A program made the position numbers and the translations under genes. Shown here piece after piece: positions 24,751-33,443 of a DNA stretch of 64,000 nucleotides. The stretch comes from DAITQM01 sp036832975 (GTDB taxonomy: Bacteria; Pseudomonadota; Gammaproteobacteria; Xanthomonadales; Wenzhouxiangellaceae). The stretch is from NCBI GenBank assembly GCA_036832975.1, contig DAITQM010000006.1:1-64000 (forward strand). Reading direction: 5' to 3'. The notes under the pieces were generated by a model. The model did not search any database and was not told the DNA's origin. It saw only the letters and a program-made list of their open reading frames with translations. The stretch's first letter is position 1, and every line of letters begins with the position of its first letter.

Positions 24751-25914
24751 ATGCGACGTTCTTCGCAGGCCTGGCAACGGTATTCGGGCGGACACCGGGT
24801 ATTGTCGTATGCAGCGCGCTGTATCGTGCTGATCGCGATGCTCGGTATCGCCGCCGCGGCGACGGCGCAGAGCGCCGGCCTCAGACTCGATCTGATCAAG
24901 CTGCCGCCGGGTTTTGAAATCGCGGTGTTCGCCGCGGGTGTCGACAATGCCCGGCAACTGGCCCGCGGCCCAGGGGGCACGATCTTTGCCGGGTCGCGGC
25001 GCGCCGGGAAAGTCCACGCCCTGGTCGATGAAGACGGCGATTTCAAGGCTGACCGTCACTTCGTGATCGCCGAGAATCTGACTATGCCGAGCGGCATCGC
25101 TTTCCGCGACGGCGCGCTGTACGTTGCGGCGGTCAACCGGGTGTTGCGTTACGACGACATCGAGGCGCGCCTTGCCGACCCGCCCGAACCGGTCGTCGTC
25201 AGCGCCGCGTTTCCGAGCGACGCCCACCACGGCTGGAAGTACATCAAGTTCGGCCCGGACGGCAAGCTGTACGTCCCGGTCGGCGCGCCGTGCAATATCT
25301 GCAATGAACCCGGATACATGGCGATCAAGCGGATGAACCCGGACGGCTCCGGGCTCGAGGATTTCGCCCTTGGCGTCCGTAACAGCGTCGGGTTCGACTG
25401 GCATCCGGCGAGCGGCGAATTGTGGTTCACCGACAACGGCCGCGACTTTCTCGGTGATGATGTGCCGCCCTGCGAACTTAATCATGCGCCGCACCAAGGT
25501 ATGCACTTCGGTTATCCGTTCTGCCACGGCGCAGATATCCGTGACCCGGAATACGGCCAGGATGCGCAATGCAGCACGTACACACCGCCGGCACAACCGC
25601 TTGGGCCGCACGTCGCGCCGCTCGGTATGATCTTCTACCGCGGCACGCAGTTTCCAGCCGAATACCGCAACCAGATTTTCATCGCCGAGCACGGCTCATG
25701 GAACCGCAGCGAAAAAATCGGTTATCGCTTGACACTGGTGCGTCTCGACGATGCCGGGCAGGCGCGACGTTACGAGACGTTTGCCGACGGTTGGCTGCAG
25801 GGGCAAAGCGAATGGGGGCGGCCGGTGGATCTCTTCGAACTGCCCGACGGCTCCGTACTGGTCTCCGACGACAGCGCTTCGACGATCTATCGCATCAGCT
25901 ACCGGGCGCCATGA
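24751..25914 (+). CDS. PQQ-dependent sugar (sorbosone-type) dehydrogenase-like protein
   Basis: 387 residues from ATG 24751, eight bases after AGGAG; an ATG at 24745 is too close to it. A basic, then hydrophobic signal (CIVLIAMLGIAAAATA) exports it. The six-bladed GSDH/sorbosone dehydrogenase propeller is recognisable from PPGFEIAVFAAGVDNARQLA, SGIAFRDGALYVA, HHGWKYIKFGPDGKLYVPVG, GVRNSVGFDWHP and WFTDNGRDFLGDD. Oxidises a sugar or related alcohol/aldehyde in the periplasm if PQQ is present; many homologues have unproven activity. Overlaps the PEBP gene by ATGA. Confidence 0.85.
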   Translation: MRRSSQAWQRYSGGHRVLSYAARCIVLIAMLGIAAAATAQSAGLRLDLIKLPPGFEIAVFAAGVDNARQLARGPGGTIFAGSRRAGKVHALVDEDGDFKADRHFVIAENLTMPSGIAFRDGALYVAAVNRVLRYDDIEARLADPPEPVVVSAAFPSDAHHGWKYIKFGPDGKLYVPVGAPCNICNEPGYMAIKRMNPDGSGLEDFALGVRNSVGFDWHPASGELWFTDNGRDFLGDDVPPCELNHAPHQGMHFGYPFCHGADIRDPEYGQDAQCSTYTPPAQPLGPHVAPLGMIFYRGTQFPAEYRNQIFIAEHGSWNRSEKIGYRLTLVRLDDAGQARRYETFADGWLQGQSEWGRPVDLFELPDGSVLVSDDSASTIYRISYRAP

Positions 25915-26549
25915 TGAAAATTCAAAGCTCCGATCTGCAACACGGTGCATCGATCGCGACGCGCTTCGCGTTCGGCAAGCCCGATGGCCAAGGCGGCATA
26001 CAGTTTTCCGACAATATCAGCCCGGCGCTGGCGTGGAGCGAAGCGCCCGCCGCGACGCGGTCTTTCGCCGTCTTGTGCGTCGATCCCGACGTGCCGGCCG
26101 ATGCCTCGGATGTCAATGTCGAGGGACGGGTTATCCCGCTTGACGCACCGCGCACGGATTTTTATCACTGGGTTCTGATCGATCTGCCGCCCGGCGTTAA
26201 CGAATTGCCGCCCGGCGCCGGGGGCAGCGGGGTGACCAGCGGCGGCAAGAAGCAAAAAGCAGGGCCGCACGGCGGCCGTCAGGGGCTGAACGATTACACG
26301 CGCTTTATGGCCGGCAGCGATATGGCCGGCGATTATTACGGCTATGACGGCCCCTGCCCGCCGTGCAACGATCTGCGCATGCACCATTACACTTTTCAGG
26401 TCTATGCGCTGGATATCGACCGCCTGCCGCTCGCCGCTGGTTTCACCGGCCACGACGTGCAGCGCGCGCTGCAGGGTCACGTCCTGGCGAGCGCCGCACT
26501 AACCGGTTTATACACATTGAACCGCCAACTGCTCGCAGGACGCAATTGA
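25911..26549 (+). CDS. YbhB/YbcL family (PEBP-like) protein
   Basis: 212 residues from ATG 25911, overlapping the upstream stop. Phosphatidylethanolamine-binding-protein motifs: LCVDPDVPAD, FYHWVLIDLPPG, then GPCPPCNDLRMHHYTFQVYA near 145-165, with the anion-binding Asp and His. No signal peptide, so cytoplasmic. The biochemical role of bacterial family members is not settled. Its stop overlaps the start of uppP. Confidence 0.9.
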   Translation: MMKIQSSDLQHGASIATRFAFGKPDGQGGIQFSDNISPALAWSEAPAATRSFAVLCVDPDVPADASDVNVEGRVIPLDAPRTDFYHWVLIDLPPGVNELPPGAGGSGVTSGGKKQKAGPHGGRQGLNDYTRFMAGSDMAGDYYGYDGPCPPCNDLRMHHYTFQVYALDIDRLPLAAGFTGHDVQRALQGHVLASAALTGLYTLNRQLLAGRN

Positions 26550-27328
26550 GCCTTTGGCAATGGCTGATGCTGGCCCTGCTCCAGGGCCTGACCGAGTTTC
26601 TGCCGATCTCGAGTTCCGCTCATCTGATTTTGGCCAGTGAATGGTTCGGCTGGCCGGATCAGGGACAGGCGTTCGATACTGCCGTTCATTTCGGCACGTT
26701 AGGCGCGATTCTGATCTATTTCCGCCGTGATCTGGCGGCCATGGTCGTTTCTTTTCTTGACGGCCGCGACACAGCGGGGCGCCGTCTTGTGGTTTATCTG
26801 GCGGCTGCGAGTCTGCCGGCGTTGGTGATCGGTTATCTGGGCGCGGAATGGTTCGAAGCCCACCTGCGCCGGGCGGATATCATTGCCTGGGCAACACTGC
26901 TCTTTGCCCCGCTGCTGTACGCAGCCGATCGTTTCGGGCGCCGTCGTGATGAGTTGGAGATGACCGGCTGGCGGGCGGTCATGGCGGTCGGCCTGGCTCA
27001 AACCATGGCGCTGATTCCGGGCGTTTCGCGTTCCGGGATCACATTGACCGCGGCGCTTGCCGCCGGCATGACACGCCAGGCCGCGGCCCGTTTTTCGTTC
27101 CTGTTGGCCATACCGCTGCTCGCCGCTGCCGGCGGCCACGGCCTGTGGCAGATCGCCGCCGGCCACACGCCGGGCATCGACATCTCACCGGCCCTGCTCG
27201 CCGCCGCCGTTTCGGGGACGACCGCTCTGATTACCGTCCACTGGTTTTTGAAGTTGATCGAGCGGGTCGGACTTCTGCCTTTCGTCATCTATCGTTTACT
27301 GTTGGGGATGGCGTTGCTGGTAGGTTAA
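26546..27328 (+). CDS. uppP: Undecaprenyl-diphosphatase
   Basis: 260 residues from TTG 26546, which overlaps the preceding stop (TTGA) and gives the usual family N-terminus (SLWQWLMLALLQGLTEFLP). Signatures LTEFLPISSSAHL near 14-26 and PGVSRSG near 154 carry the Glu, Ser and Arg of the active site. About eight membrane segments. Recycles undecaprenyl diphosphate to the monophosphate carrier used for peptidoglycan and surface polymers. Translationally coupled to the two genes before it. Confidence 0.93.
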   Translation: MSLWQWLMLALLQGLTEFLPISSSAHLILASEWFGWPDQGQAFDTAVHFGTLGAILIYFRRDLAAMVVSFLDGRDTAGRRLVVYLAAASLPALVIGYLGAEWFEAHLRRADIIAWATLLFAPLLYAADRFGRRRDELEMTGWRAVMAVGLAQTMALIPGVSRSGITLTAALAAGMTRQAAARFSFLLAIPLLAAAGGHGLWQIAAGHTPGIDISPALLAAAVSGTTALITVHWFLKLIERVGLLPFVIYRLLLGMALLVG

Positions 27329-27331
27329 CCC

Positions 27332-27892
27332 TCACACCAGCAAGCGGCGAAAAACCAACGCCCAGGCAACAAGTGAGACAAGAAAATAGACGGCGTAAAA
27401 CCAGTGGTATGCCGGCCGTCGTATCATCAACCCCGTGCCGGCGAATATGAAATGATGAGCAATGAACGGCAAATACAATGGCGGCGAGAACAAAGCGTTG
27501 CGCACCGCGCTCTGCGCCGCATCCAATAGCAGAAAACACAGTAAAGTGCCAAGAAACCAGCGCCGGTTTCGGAAATACAGCGCCCGGCCGTGTTCGTACA
27601 ACGACAAATCCGGCGGATAGAGAATCACCGCCAGCAGATACATCGTGACCGACCACGAAATCAAGATCACATAGATCTCGAAGCTCCAAACGGCTATTGT
27701 GCTCCACGAAAACGTCACCCACCAGTTCAAAACCAGCACAAGGAACACATTCAGCGACCAGATCAGGTGCAGGCCGTCCGGCGGATTGTCGCGCCGCCGG
27801 TGGATCATCCGGCTGACACCGGACAAAATCTGAGTCAGGCCGAGGCCGAAGACGATCGATAATAAAACGGCGAGAAATTCAAATGCGCTCAA
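27332..27892 (-). CDS. Membrane protein of unknown function
   Basis: 186 residues with about five hydrophobic segments; the N-terminus (EFLAVLLSIVFGLGLTQILSG) is conserved in a group of small membrane proteins without known role. Three bases from the end of uppP, with which it is convergent. Confidence 0.75.
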   Translation of the reverse strand: MSAFEFLAVLLSIVFGLGLTQILSGVSRMIHRRRDNPPDGLHLIWSLNVFLVLVLNWWVTFSWSTIAVWSFEIYVILISWSVTMYLLAVILYPPDLSLYEHGRALYFRNRRWFLGTLLCFLLLDAAQSAVRNALFSPPLYLPFIAHHFIFAGTGLMIRRPAYHWFYAVYFLVSLVAWALVFRRLLV

Positions 27893-27948
27893 AGTTTTTT
27901 ACCTGGTTTTGCAGATAAGATAGAGTAGGTAAAACAATGTGGAGCCCC

Positions 27949-29184
27949 ATGATGCAGCAGACGGTTGAGCGAACGAGACGTCCTTACGAAGTGGTCGTCT
28001 ATGGCGCGACCGGTTTCACTGGCCGTCTGGTCGCCGAATATCTGAACGAACGATACCACGATCTTGCCTGGGCGATCGCCGGGCGCGACCGCGGCCGGCT
28101 GGAGGCGTTGCGCCGTGATCTCGATGCCCCCGACTTGCCGATTTTGACTGCCGACAGTGGCGATCGGGCGGCGCTCGAATCGCTGGTCCGGCAGGCGCGT
28201 GTCGTCTGTACAACCGTCGGACCCTACGCGCGCTATGGCTCGGAGCTGGTTGCGGCTTGTGCCGCCAATGGCACCGATTACTGCGACCTGGCCGGGGAGG
28301 TGCCGTGGATGCGGCGGATGATCGAGTCCCACGAAGCGACGGCCCAGGCTTCGGGCGCCCGGCTCGTCCATTGCTGCGGTTTCGATTCGATCCCATCGGA
28401 TCTTGGCGTGTGGTTCGTGCAGCACGAAGCACAACGGCGCTTCGGCACTGCCTGTTCGCGGGTGCGGATGCGTGTCGCGAAATTGAAAGGCGCATTCAGC
28501 GGCGGTACCTACGCCAGCTTGCTCGGCGTTGTGGCCGCGGCACGTGCCGATCCGGCGGTGGCCCGCTTGCTCAATAATCCCGACGCGCTCGTGCCGGGCG
28601 CTGCGCCCGGCCCACGCCCGCCGCGCGAGCGGCAACGTGTCGTTTACGACTCCGACTTCGCCTCCTGGCGTGCGCCGTTCGTGATGGCCGGTATCAATAC
28701 CCGAGTAGTGCGCCGCACCCATGCCCTGCTCGGCCGGCCGTGGGGCGATGACTTTAGGTATGACGAGGGGCTGCTGACCGGGGACGGATCGGGCGGGCGG
28801 TGGCGGGCGGTCAAAGTCGCTGCCGGTCTCGGGGCCCTGATGGCGGCCGCCGCGACCCGGCCCGGCCGAGCGCTACTGCAACATGCACTGCTGCCTAAGC
28901 CGGGAGAAGGGCCGGACCGTGCGGCCCGTGAAAAAGGCGGGTTCGTTTTATTATTCCTCGGCGAAACCGCCGGCGGCCAGTCGCTCCGCGCCGAGGTCCG
29001 CGGCCAGCGTGATCCGGGGTATGGCGCCACCTCGCGGATGCTCGGCGAGAGCGCCGTCTGTCTGGCCCGCGACGAGGCGATCGCCGGTGTGCCGGGCGGT
29101 TTCTGGACGCCGGCCAGCGCCCTGGGCGAGGCTCTTATCGCCCGCTTACAAAACGACGCCGGACTGACGTTTCGTATAGTCTAA
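27949..29184 (+). CDS. Saccharopine dehydrogenase-like trans-acting enoyl reductase
   Basis: About 411 residues; ATG 27937, 27949 and 27952 are all possible, with GGAG best placed for the last two. VVVYGATGFTGRLVAEYL near 14-31 is the NADP-binding motif, followed by AGRDRGRLEAL and VGPYARYGSELVAACAANG typical of the family that includes the mycobacterial lipid trans-acting enoyl reductase. In this setting it might reduce a double bond of a polyprenyl or fatty chain; that is inference. The stop lies just before copy 2 of the hairpin repeat. Confidence 0.85.
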   Translation: MMQQTVERTRRPYEVVVYGATGFTGRLVAEYLNERYHDLAWAIAGRDRGRLEALRRDLDAPDLPILTADSGDRAALESLVRQARVVCTTVGPYARYGSELVAACAANGTDYCDLAGEVPWMRRMIESHEATAQASGARLVHCCGFDSIPSDLGVWFVQHEAQRRFGTACSRVRMRVAKLKGAFSGGTYASLLGVVAAARADPAVARLLNNPDALVPGAAPGPRPPRERQRVVYDSDFASWRAPFVMAGINTRVVRRTHALLGRPWGDDFRYDEGLLTGDGSGGRWRAVKVAAGLGALMAAAATRPGRALLQHALLPKPGEGPDRAAREKGGFVLLFLGETAGGQSLRAEVRGQRDPGYGATSRMLGESAVCLARDEAIAGVPGGFWTPASALGEALIARLQNDAGLTFRIV

Positions 29185-29340
29185 GAGGTTGTTGAAAAAC
29201 GCCATCCTGGCGTTTTTCAACGTCGCTTGCGAAAGGCGCGACTTTCGCTGCGCTCCCGAAGTCAGCCACTGAGCAGCGCCTGATTTCGCTGGGCCATCCG
29301 TGGCCCGGATTAGCAGGCTGTTTTTCAACAGCCTGCTAAG
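29183..29340 (-). repeat. Multi-hairpin dispersed repeat, copy 2 (complete)
   Basis: Complete ~155-bp copy in the orientation opposite to those at 7441 and 45898. It begins with a 14-pair perfect hairpin (GTTGAAAAACGCCA/TGGCGTTTTTCAAC, loop TCC) and ends with AGCAGGCTGTT..AACAGCCTGCT, with GGGCCA..TGGCCC between. Probably works as a terminator between the genes at 29184 and 29367, both ending here. Confidence 0.9.
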
Positions 29341-29366
29341 GATGCTCTGAATAAATCAGAGATTCC

Positions 29367-30158
29367 CTAAGCGCTGCGCCGGGTGTCGCGCCAGTCATTT
29401 AGCTGCCGCACAAAACCTGCTTCCCAAGCGCGCTGGTTGGCGACCGCATCGCGGATAAACGGGCTTTTCTTGACGGCGCCGAGGAAGAAATCGGCGAACC
29501 ATGCGCCGGGCGGGCGAAGCGGTCGGTTGACCTGGATCAGCAAGACGACGCGCTCGTCTTTGCTGTCGTTGCGCACTTCGTGGGGGCGCGTATCGTCAAA
29601 CAGAAAACTATGCCCTTCGCCCCAGCGGTATTCTTGGTCTTCGACTCTGATCCAGCAGGCCGGGTCATTGGGCACTTTGAGTCCGAGGTGATAAGTCAGC
29701 ATCGCTTTGGTGACGCCGCGGTGCCGCGGCAGGTGGGCGCCGGGGTTGAGGATCGAAAAGAATGCACTTTGCAGGCCCGGGATCTGCCCGACCAGGCGGG
29801 CGGTCACCGGGCAGCGTTCGCAATTCGCTGCGCTGCGCGTACCGTAGCCGTACAGGAAAAACGAAGTCCATTGCCGCTCGCGGGCGATCCGCGAATGATC
29901 GGGGGAAATTTCCTGCACAGCCGGCAAATATTCACGGTAAGCGAGCACCGCATCGAGTTCGCGGCGAATCTGGCGCCAATGATCTTCGATCATGTGGGTC
30001 CAGGGCAAAGATCGGGGGTCGAACACCGATGGATCGCCGAGCAGCGATGAACTTGAAATCAACCGGTTGAATAGATGCCGGCTGCGGCGACCGACCCACA
30101 ATATCAAACGCCGGGTCCAATCCTCACTGTGCAATGCGAAATTCTGACCGCTGTCCAT
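29367..30158 (-). CDS. Aspartyl/asparaginyl beta-hydroxylase family (LpxO-like) protein
   Basis: 263 residues. The 2-oxoglutarate/Fe(II) dioxygenase core shows ILNPGAHLPRHRGVTKAML near 138-156, YHLGLKVPND, then HSFLFDDTRPHEVRNDS near 186-202 with the second iron His, and a downstream Arg for 2-oxoglutarate. Family members hydroxylate protein Asp/Asn or, as LpxO, the secondary acyl chain of lipid A. The neighbouring desaturase and lipid genes favour a lipid substrate, but that is only context. Confidence 0.85.
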   Translation of the reverse strand: MDSGQNFALHSEDWTRRLILWVGRRSRHLFNRLISSSSLLGDPSVFDPRSLPWTHMIEDHWRQIRRELDAVLAYREYLPAVQEISPDHSRIARERQWTSFFLYGYGTRSAANCERCPVTARLVGQIPGLQSAFFSILNPGAHLPRHRGVTKAMLTYHLGLKVPNDPACWIRVEDQEYRWGEGHSFLFDDTRPHEVRNDSKDERVVLLIQVNRPLRPPGAWFADFFLGAVKKSPFIRDAVANQRAWEAGFVRQLNDWRDTRRSA

Positions 30159-30333
30159 GGAAAGGGCTCCAATTCGATTCCCGAATCATGACCGCCGTCA
30201 TTGACCTCCGGCGGTCCGCGGTCCACCACCCCGTTCCGCTCGGTGTAGCGCGGCGAAAACGACATATTTCGCACCCGATTCGGGATATGCCGTTCAGCCA
30301 TCAAGACCCGATCGGACGCTGGAAAATTGCATC

Positions 30334-30413
30334 ACCCCGGATCCATGAATCATCCGGGGTAGCCCGGCTGGGCTGACAAGACTGCGGAGGGGCCACCCGC
30401 TCGCCGGTGGCCC
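30334..30413. repeat. Two inverted repeats in a 275-bp gene-free stretch
   Basis: ACCCCGGAT (30334-30342) pairs perfectly with ATCCGGGGT (30352-30360), and GGGCCACC (30390-30397) pairs perfectly with GGTGGCCC (30406-30413). The second lies 21 bases beyond the desaturase stop and may be its terminator, though no T tract follows. The rest of 30159-30433 shows nothing recognisable. Confidence 0.45.
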
Positions 30414-30433
30414 GTCGCGTTATACGGGAGAGG

Positions 30434-31591
30434 TCAGGCGGCTTGCAGGCTGCTGCGCAGAAGAAACTGCAAGCGCTGCTGTTGCAGTTTGAGGCGGTAA
30501 TCGAGTTCCCTGAGGCGGCTGGCCAGCGCCGTCCGCTGCCAGCGGTCGCGTAGGACTTGTGAACTATCGTGCAATTTCCCGGCCTGGAGTTTCTGCCAGT
30601 GTTGCACGGTTTCGATGAAATGCCGGTACTCCTGTTCGAGCACTTCCTGCCAGCGCTGGTGTTGCTCTCCGCCATGGCCGGCGAGGCGCTCGCGCGCCTG
30701 CTTGAACAGCATGTGGATGCGCGCCCGGCGGATCTTGAACGCCGGCACCCGGCGCAGGCTGTGCGCCTGGCCGAGCAAGGTGTTGACCAGGATGAACCAT
30801 TTGCCCATATCGAGGTGCCACCAGCGCACGCCGTTGCGGTAATCGCCCATGAAAGCGTGGTGGAAATTATGGTAGCCCTCGCCCCAGGTCAGAAATGCCA
30901 TCAGGTGGCTGTCACGCGCCGTGTTTTCGTCGCTGTAGGTCTGGCGGCCGACAAAATGGGCCAGTGAATTGATAAAGAACGTCAAGTGGTGACTGACCAC
31001 CAGGCGGAGGACGCCGCCGAGAAGCAGCACACCCCACGGATCGCCGACGGCGAAACCGGCGGCGAGTGGCAGGCCGAGGTTCATCGCCCAGGTCAGGGAC
31101 CAATAGTGGCGGTGCTGCCAGGCGACCAGGGGATCGGCGCTCAAATCTTTGACCTTGGCGTAATCGACTTCGCCCGACGGCCAGTCGCGGATCATCCAGC
31201 CCATATGGCTGAACCACAGGCCGAGTTTGGCCGAATACGGGTCGCGTTCGTTGTCATCGACGAAGCGGTGGTGGGCGCGGTGGCGCGCCGCCCAGACCAG
31301 CACGCTGTTTTGCAGCGCCTGGGTGCCGAACAGGAGATAGAACCACTGCAACGGCCGGCGCGCCTGGTAGCTGCGGTGTGACCACAAGCGGTGGTAGCCG
31401 CCGGTGATGCTCAGGCCGTTCAGCATCAGGAACACGAAAAACGCCCACCACGCCCAGGCGCTGTACCCCACTGCGATCCCGTACCACGGGACAAGGGTCA
31501 GCGCCGCGAGATTGCTGAGCAGGAAAAACCCGGCCACCGGCCACAATATACGCGGCTTGGGCGGGTTGGCGGGATGGGCTGTCGGTTTCAT
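30434..31591 (-). CDS. Acyl-CoA/fatty acid delta-9 desaturase
   Basis: 385 residues, membrane desaturase of the SCD/DesC type. Three His boxes: HRLWSH (67-72), HRAHH (104-108) and HNFHH near 243-247 bind the di-iron site. Four hydrophobic segments surround them. A C-terminal extension of about 90 residues from RARIHMLFKQARERL onward is strongly helical and charged, possibly coiled coil, and is unusual for the family core. Introduces a cis double bond in membrane acyl chains. Confidence 0.92.
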   Translation of the reverse strand: MKPTAHPANPPKPRILWPVAGFFLLSNLAALTLVPWYGIAVGYSAWAWWAFFVFLMLNGLSITGGYHRLWSHRSYQARRPLQWFYLLFGTQALQNSVLVWAARHRAHHRFVDDNERDPYSAKLGLWFSHMGWMIRDWPSGEVDYAKVKDLSADPLVAWQHRHYWSLTWAMNLGLPLAAGFAVGDPWGVLLLGGVLRLVVSHHLTFFINSLAHFVGRQTYSDENTARDSHLMAFLTWGEGYHNFHHAFMGDYRNGVRWWHLDMGKWFILVNTLLGQAHSLRRVPAFKIRRARIHMLFKQARERLAGHGGEQHQRWQEVLEQEYRHFIETVQHWQKLQAGKLHDSSQVLRDRWQRTALASRLRELDYRLKLQQQRLQFLLRSSLQAA

Positions 31592-31610
31592 TGTTACAGT
31601 GTACCTGCTC

Positions 31611-33443
31611 TCAGTCCGCGGCGGGTGAAGTTTTCGTGATGGTGCCGTTGCCGCCGGCCGCGGCGCCGGCCGGCGCGAAGGATAAGATTCGCCAGCCGGG
31701 GCCGGGCGCGAAGCGCAGTTCCGGCGAGTGAAGACGCAGCATGCCGTTGGGATCCAACGCCCCGATCAGGACCGTCTCCGGGCCCATTTGCTCGCGCCAG
31801 CGCTCCCACGAATAGCGTTCGTTCAGCGGGGTGCGCTGGATCACCCAGCCTTCCTCCAGCCGTTCGTTCAAGCGGTCGAGGGTCGCCTCTTCGGCGAATG
31901 CGACATGCCCGCGCTGTTGCCGCGACAGGCGCCGCTGCTCCTGTGCCGCGCCGCCGGCCAGCGCCAGTTGAAACGCCCGGTGCTGGCCGAACTGGCGGGC
32001 CAGGGCCTTGCAAATCAAGGCGTTGTAAAAATCGTTGCGGGTGGCGCACAGCACGTGATTGAGGTGATGCGTCGCGACCCAGTCGCGGGCGTGTTCGGAG
32101 AGAATTTCGCCGTAATAGACCTCGAGACCGGCGAGGCGGGCGGTTTTGAGGCGCTGCCAGACCCCATCAACAATCAACACGCTCAGCCCGAGATCCTTCA
32201 ATACTTCCGCCAGCCGCGTGGTCCACGGCGAAGCGCCGACGATCAACAGCCCGTTTTCGGCCGGCGCCGACAATTCCAGCCGCCGTGCCAGCGGCCCCAG
32301 GGATAAGCCGTAACCCAGGACGGAAAGCAAAATGACGCCGAACACCGCCGGTTGCAGGACCGCCGCGTCGGCGAAGCCGGCGGCGATCAGGCCGGGACCG
32401 AACAACCCGGCGGTGGCCGCGGCGACGATGCCGCGTGGGGCGAACCAGGCGAGCAGGGTGCGGTCGGCGGCCCGCATTTTCGCCCCCAGCGTCGCGAGCC
32501 ACACGGCCAGCGGCCGGACGACGACGAGCAGGGCAGCGAACAGTGCGATCGTCCGCCAACCGATCGCCCCGAGATCGGCCAGCTTCAGATTGGCGGTCAG
32601 CAGGATGAAGAGCACCGAAATCAACAATACGCCGAGGCTTTGCTTGAAGCGGCGTAACTCCTCCAGACCGCCGAGCGGCATATTGCCGAGCACCATGCCC
32701 ATCAGCGTCACGGCCAACAGACCAGCCTCATGCTGCACCTGATTGGTCAGGCTGTACACGACCATCACGAGGACCATCATCAAAGGCGGCTTGAGGTGTT
32801 CGGGAACGTAGCCCAGTTGATAGGTACGGCCGATCAGCCAGCCGCCGATGCCGCCCAGCACGAGCGAAGCGACCAATGCGCCGCCGAGGGCCAGCAGAGT
32901 TTCGTTGAGCCCGTGGCCGGTGCCGCTGGAGGTGAAGTACTGGTAGGTCAGGACCGCGAGCAACACGCCCACCGGGTCGTTGACGATGCCTTCCCATTTC
33001 AAAAGCGAGGCCGAATCCTGATTGAGGCGGGCGCCGCGCAGCATCGGAATGATCACTGTCGGACCGGTGACGACGAGGATCGCCCCCAGCACCAGCGCCA
33101 CCGGCCAGCTCAATCCCCCGACGTAATGCGCCGCCAGCGCGCCCAGACCCCAGGCCAGCGGTGGGCCGGCGACGACCAGGCGGCCGATGCCGTGGCCGAC
33201 GCGGCGGAATTCGCGTAGTTCGAGATCGAGCCCGCCCTCGAACAGAATGATCGCCACACCAAGACCGATCAGGGAGGTGAACGCTGCGCTGCCGAGCCCG
33301 ATTTGCAGCACGCCGGTCAAAGGACCGATCAACAAGCCGGCGGCGATCAGGATCACGATCGACGGCAGGCGGAGCCGCCAGGCCAACCACTGCGAGACGA
33401 CTCCGGCGGTCAGCACGATCAATAAATTGGTTGCCGGACTCAT
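31611..33443 (-). CDS. Cation:proton antiporter with C-terminal TrkA-N/RCK-like domain
   Basis: 610 residues. Residues 1-390 hold about twelve membrane segments of the CPA1/NhaP-like exchanger fold, with VAIILFEGGLDLELREFRR near 62-80 and GIVNDPVGVLLA near 150, the ND pair being the ion-binding motif. From about 400 (GLLIVGASPWTTRLAEVL) a Rossmann TrkA-N domain follows, then a basic region. Expels Na+ or K+ against protons, probably gated by a nucleotide. Four-base overlap with the hemH stop, so they share a transcript. Confidence 0.9.
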   Translation of the reverse strand: MSPATNLLIVLTAGVVSQWLAWRLRLPSIVILIAAGLLIGPLTGVLQIGLGSAAFTSLIGLGVAIILFEGGLDLELREFRRVGHGIGRLVVAGPPLAWGLGALAAHYVGGLSWPVALVLGAILVVTGPTVIIPMLRGARLNQDSASLLKWEGIVNDPVGVLLAVLTYQYFTSSGTGHGLNETLLALGGALVASLVLGGIGGWLIGRTYQLGYVPEHLKPPLMMVLVMVVYSLTNQVQHEAGLLAVTLMGMVLGNMPLGGLEELRRFKQSLGVLLISVLFILLTANLKLADLGAIGWRTIALFAALLVVVRPLAVWLATLGAKMRAADRTLLAWFAPRGIVAAATAGLFGPGLIAAGFADAAVLQPAVFGVILLSVLGYGLSLGPLARRLELSAPAENGLLIVGASPWTTRLAEVLKDLGLSVLIVDGVWQRLKTARLAGLEVYYGEILSEHARDWVATHHLNHVLCATRNDFYNALICKALARQFGQHRAFQLALAGGAAQEQRRLSRQQRGHVAFAEEATLDRLNERLEEGWVIQRTPLNERYSWERWREQMGPETVLIGALDPNGMLRLHSPELRFAPGPGWRILSFAPAGAAAGGNGTITKTSPAAD

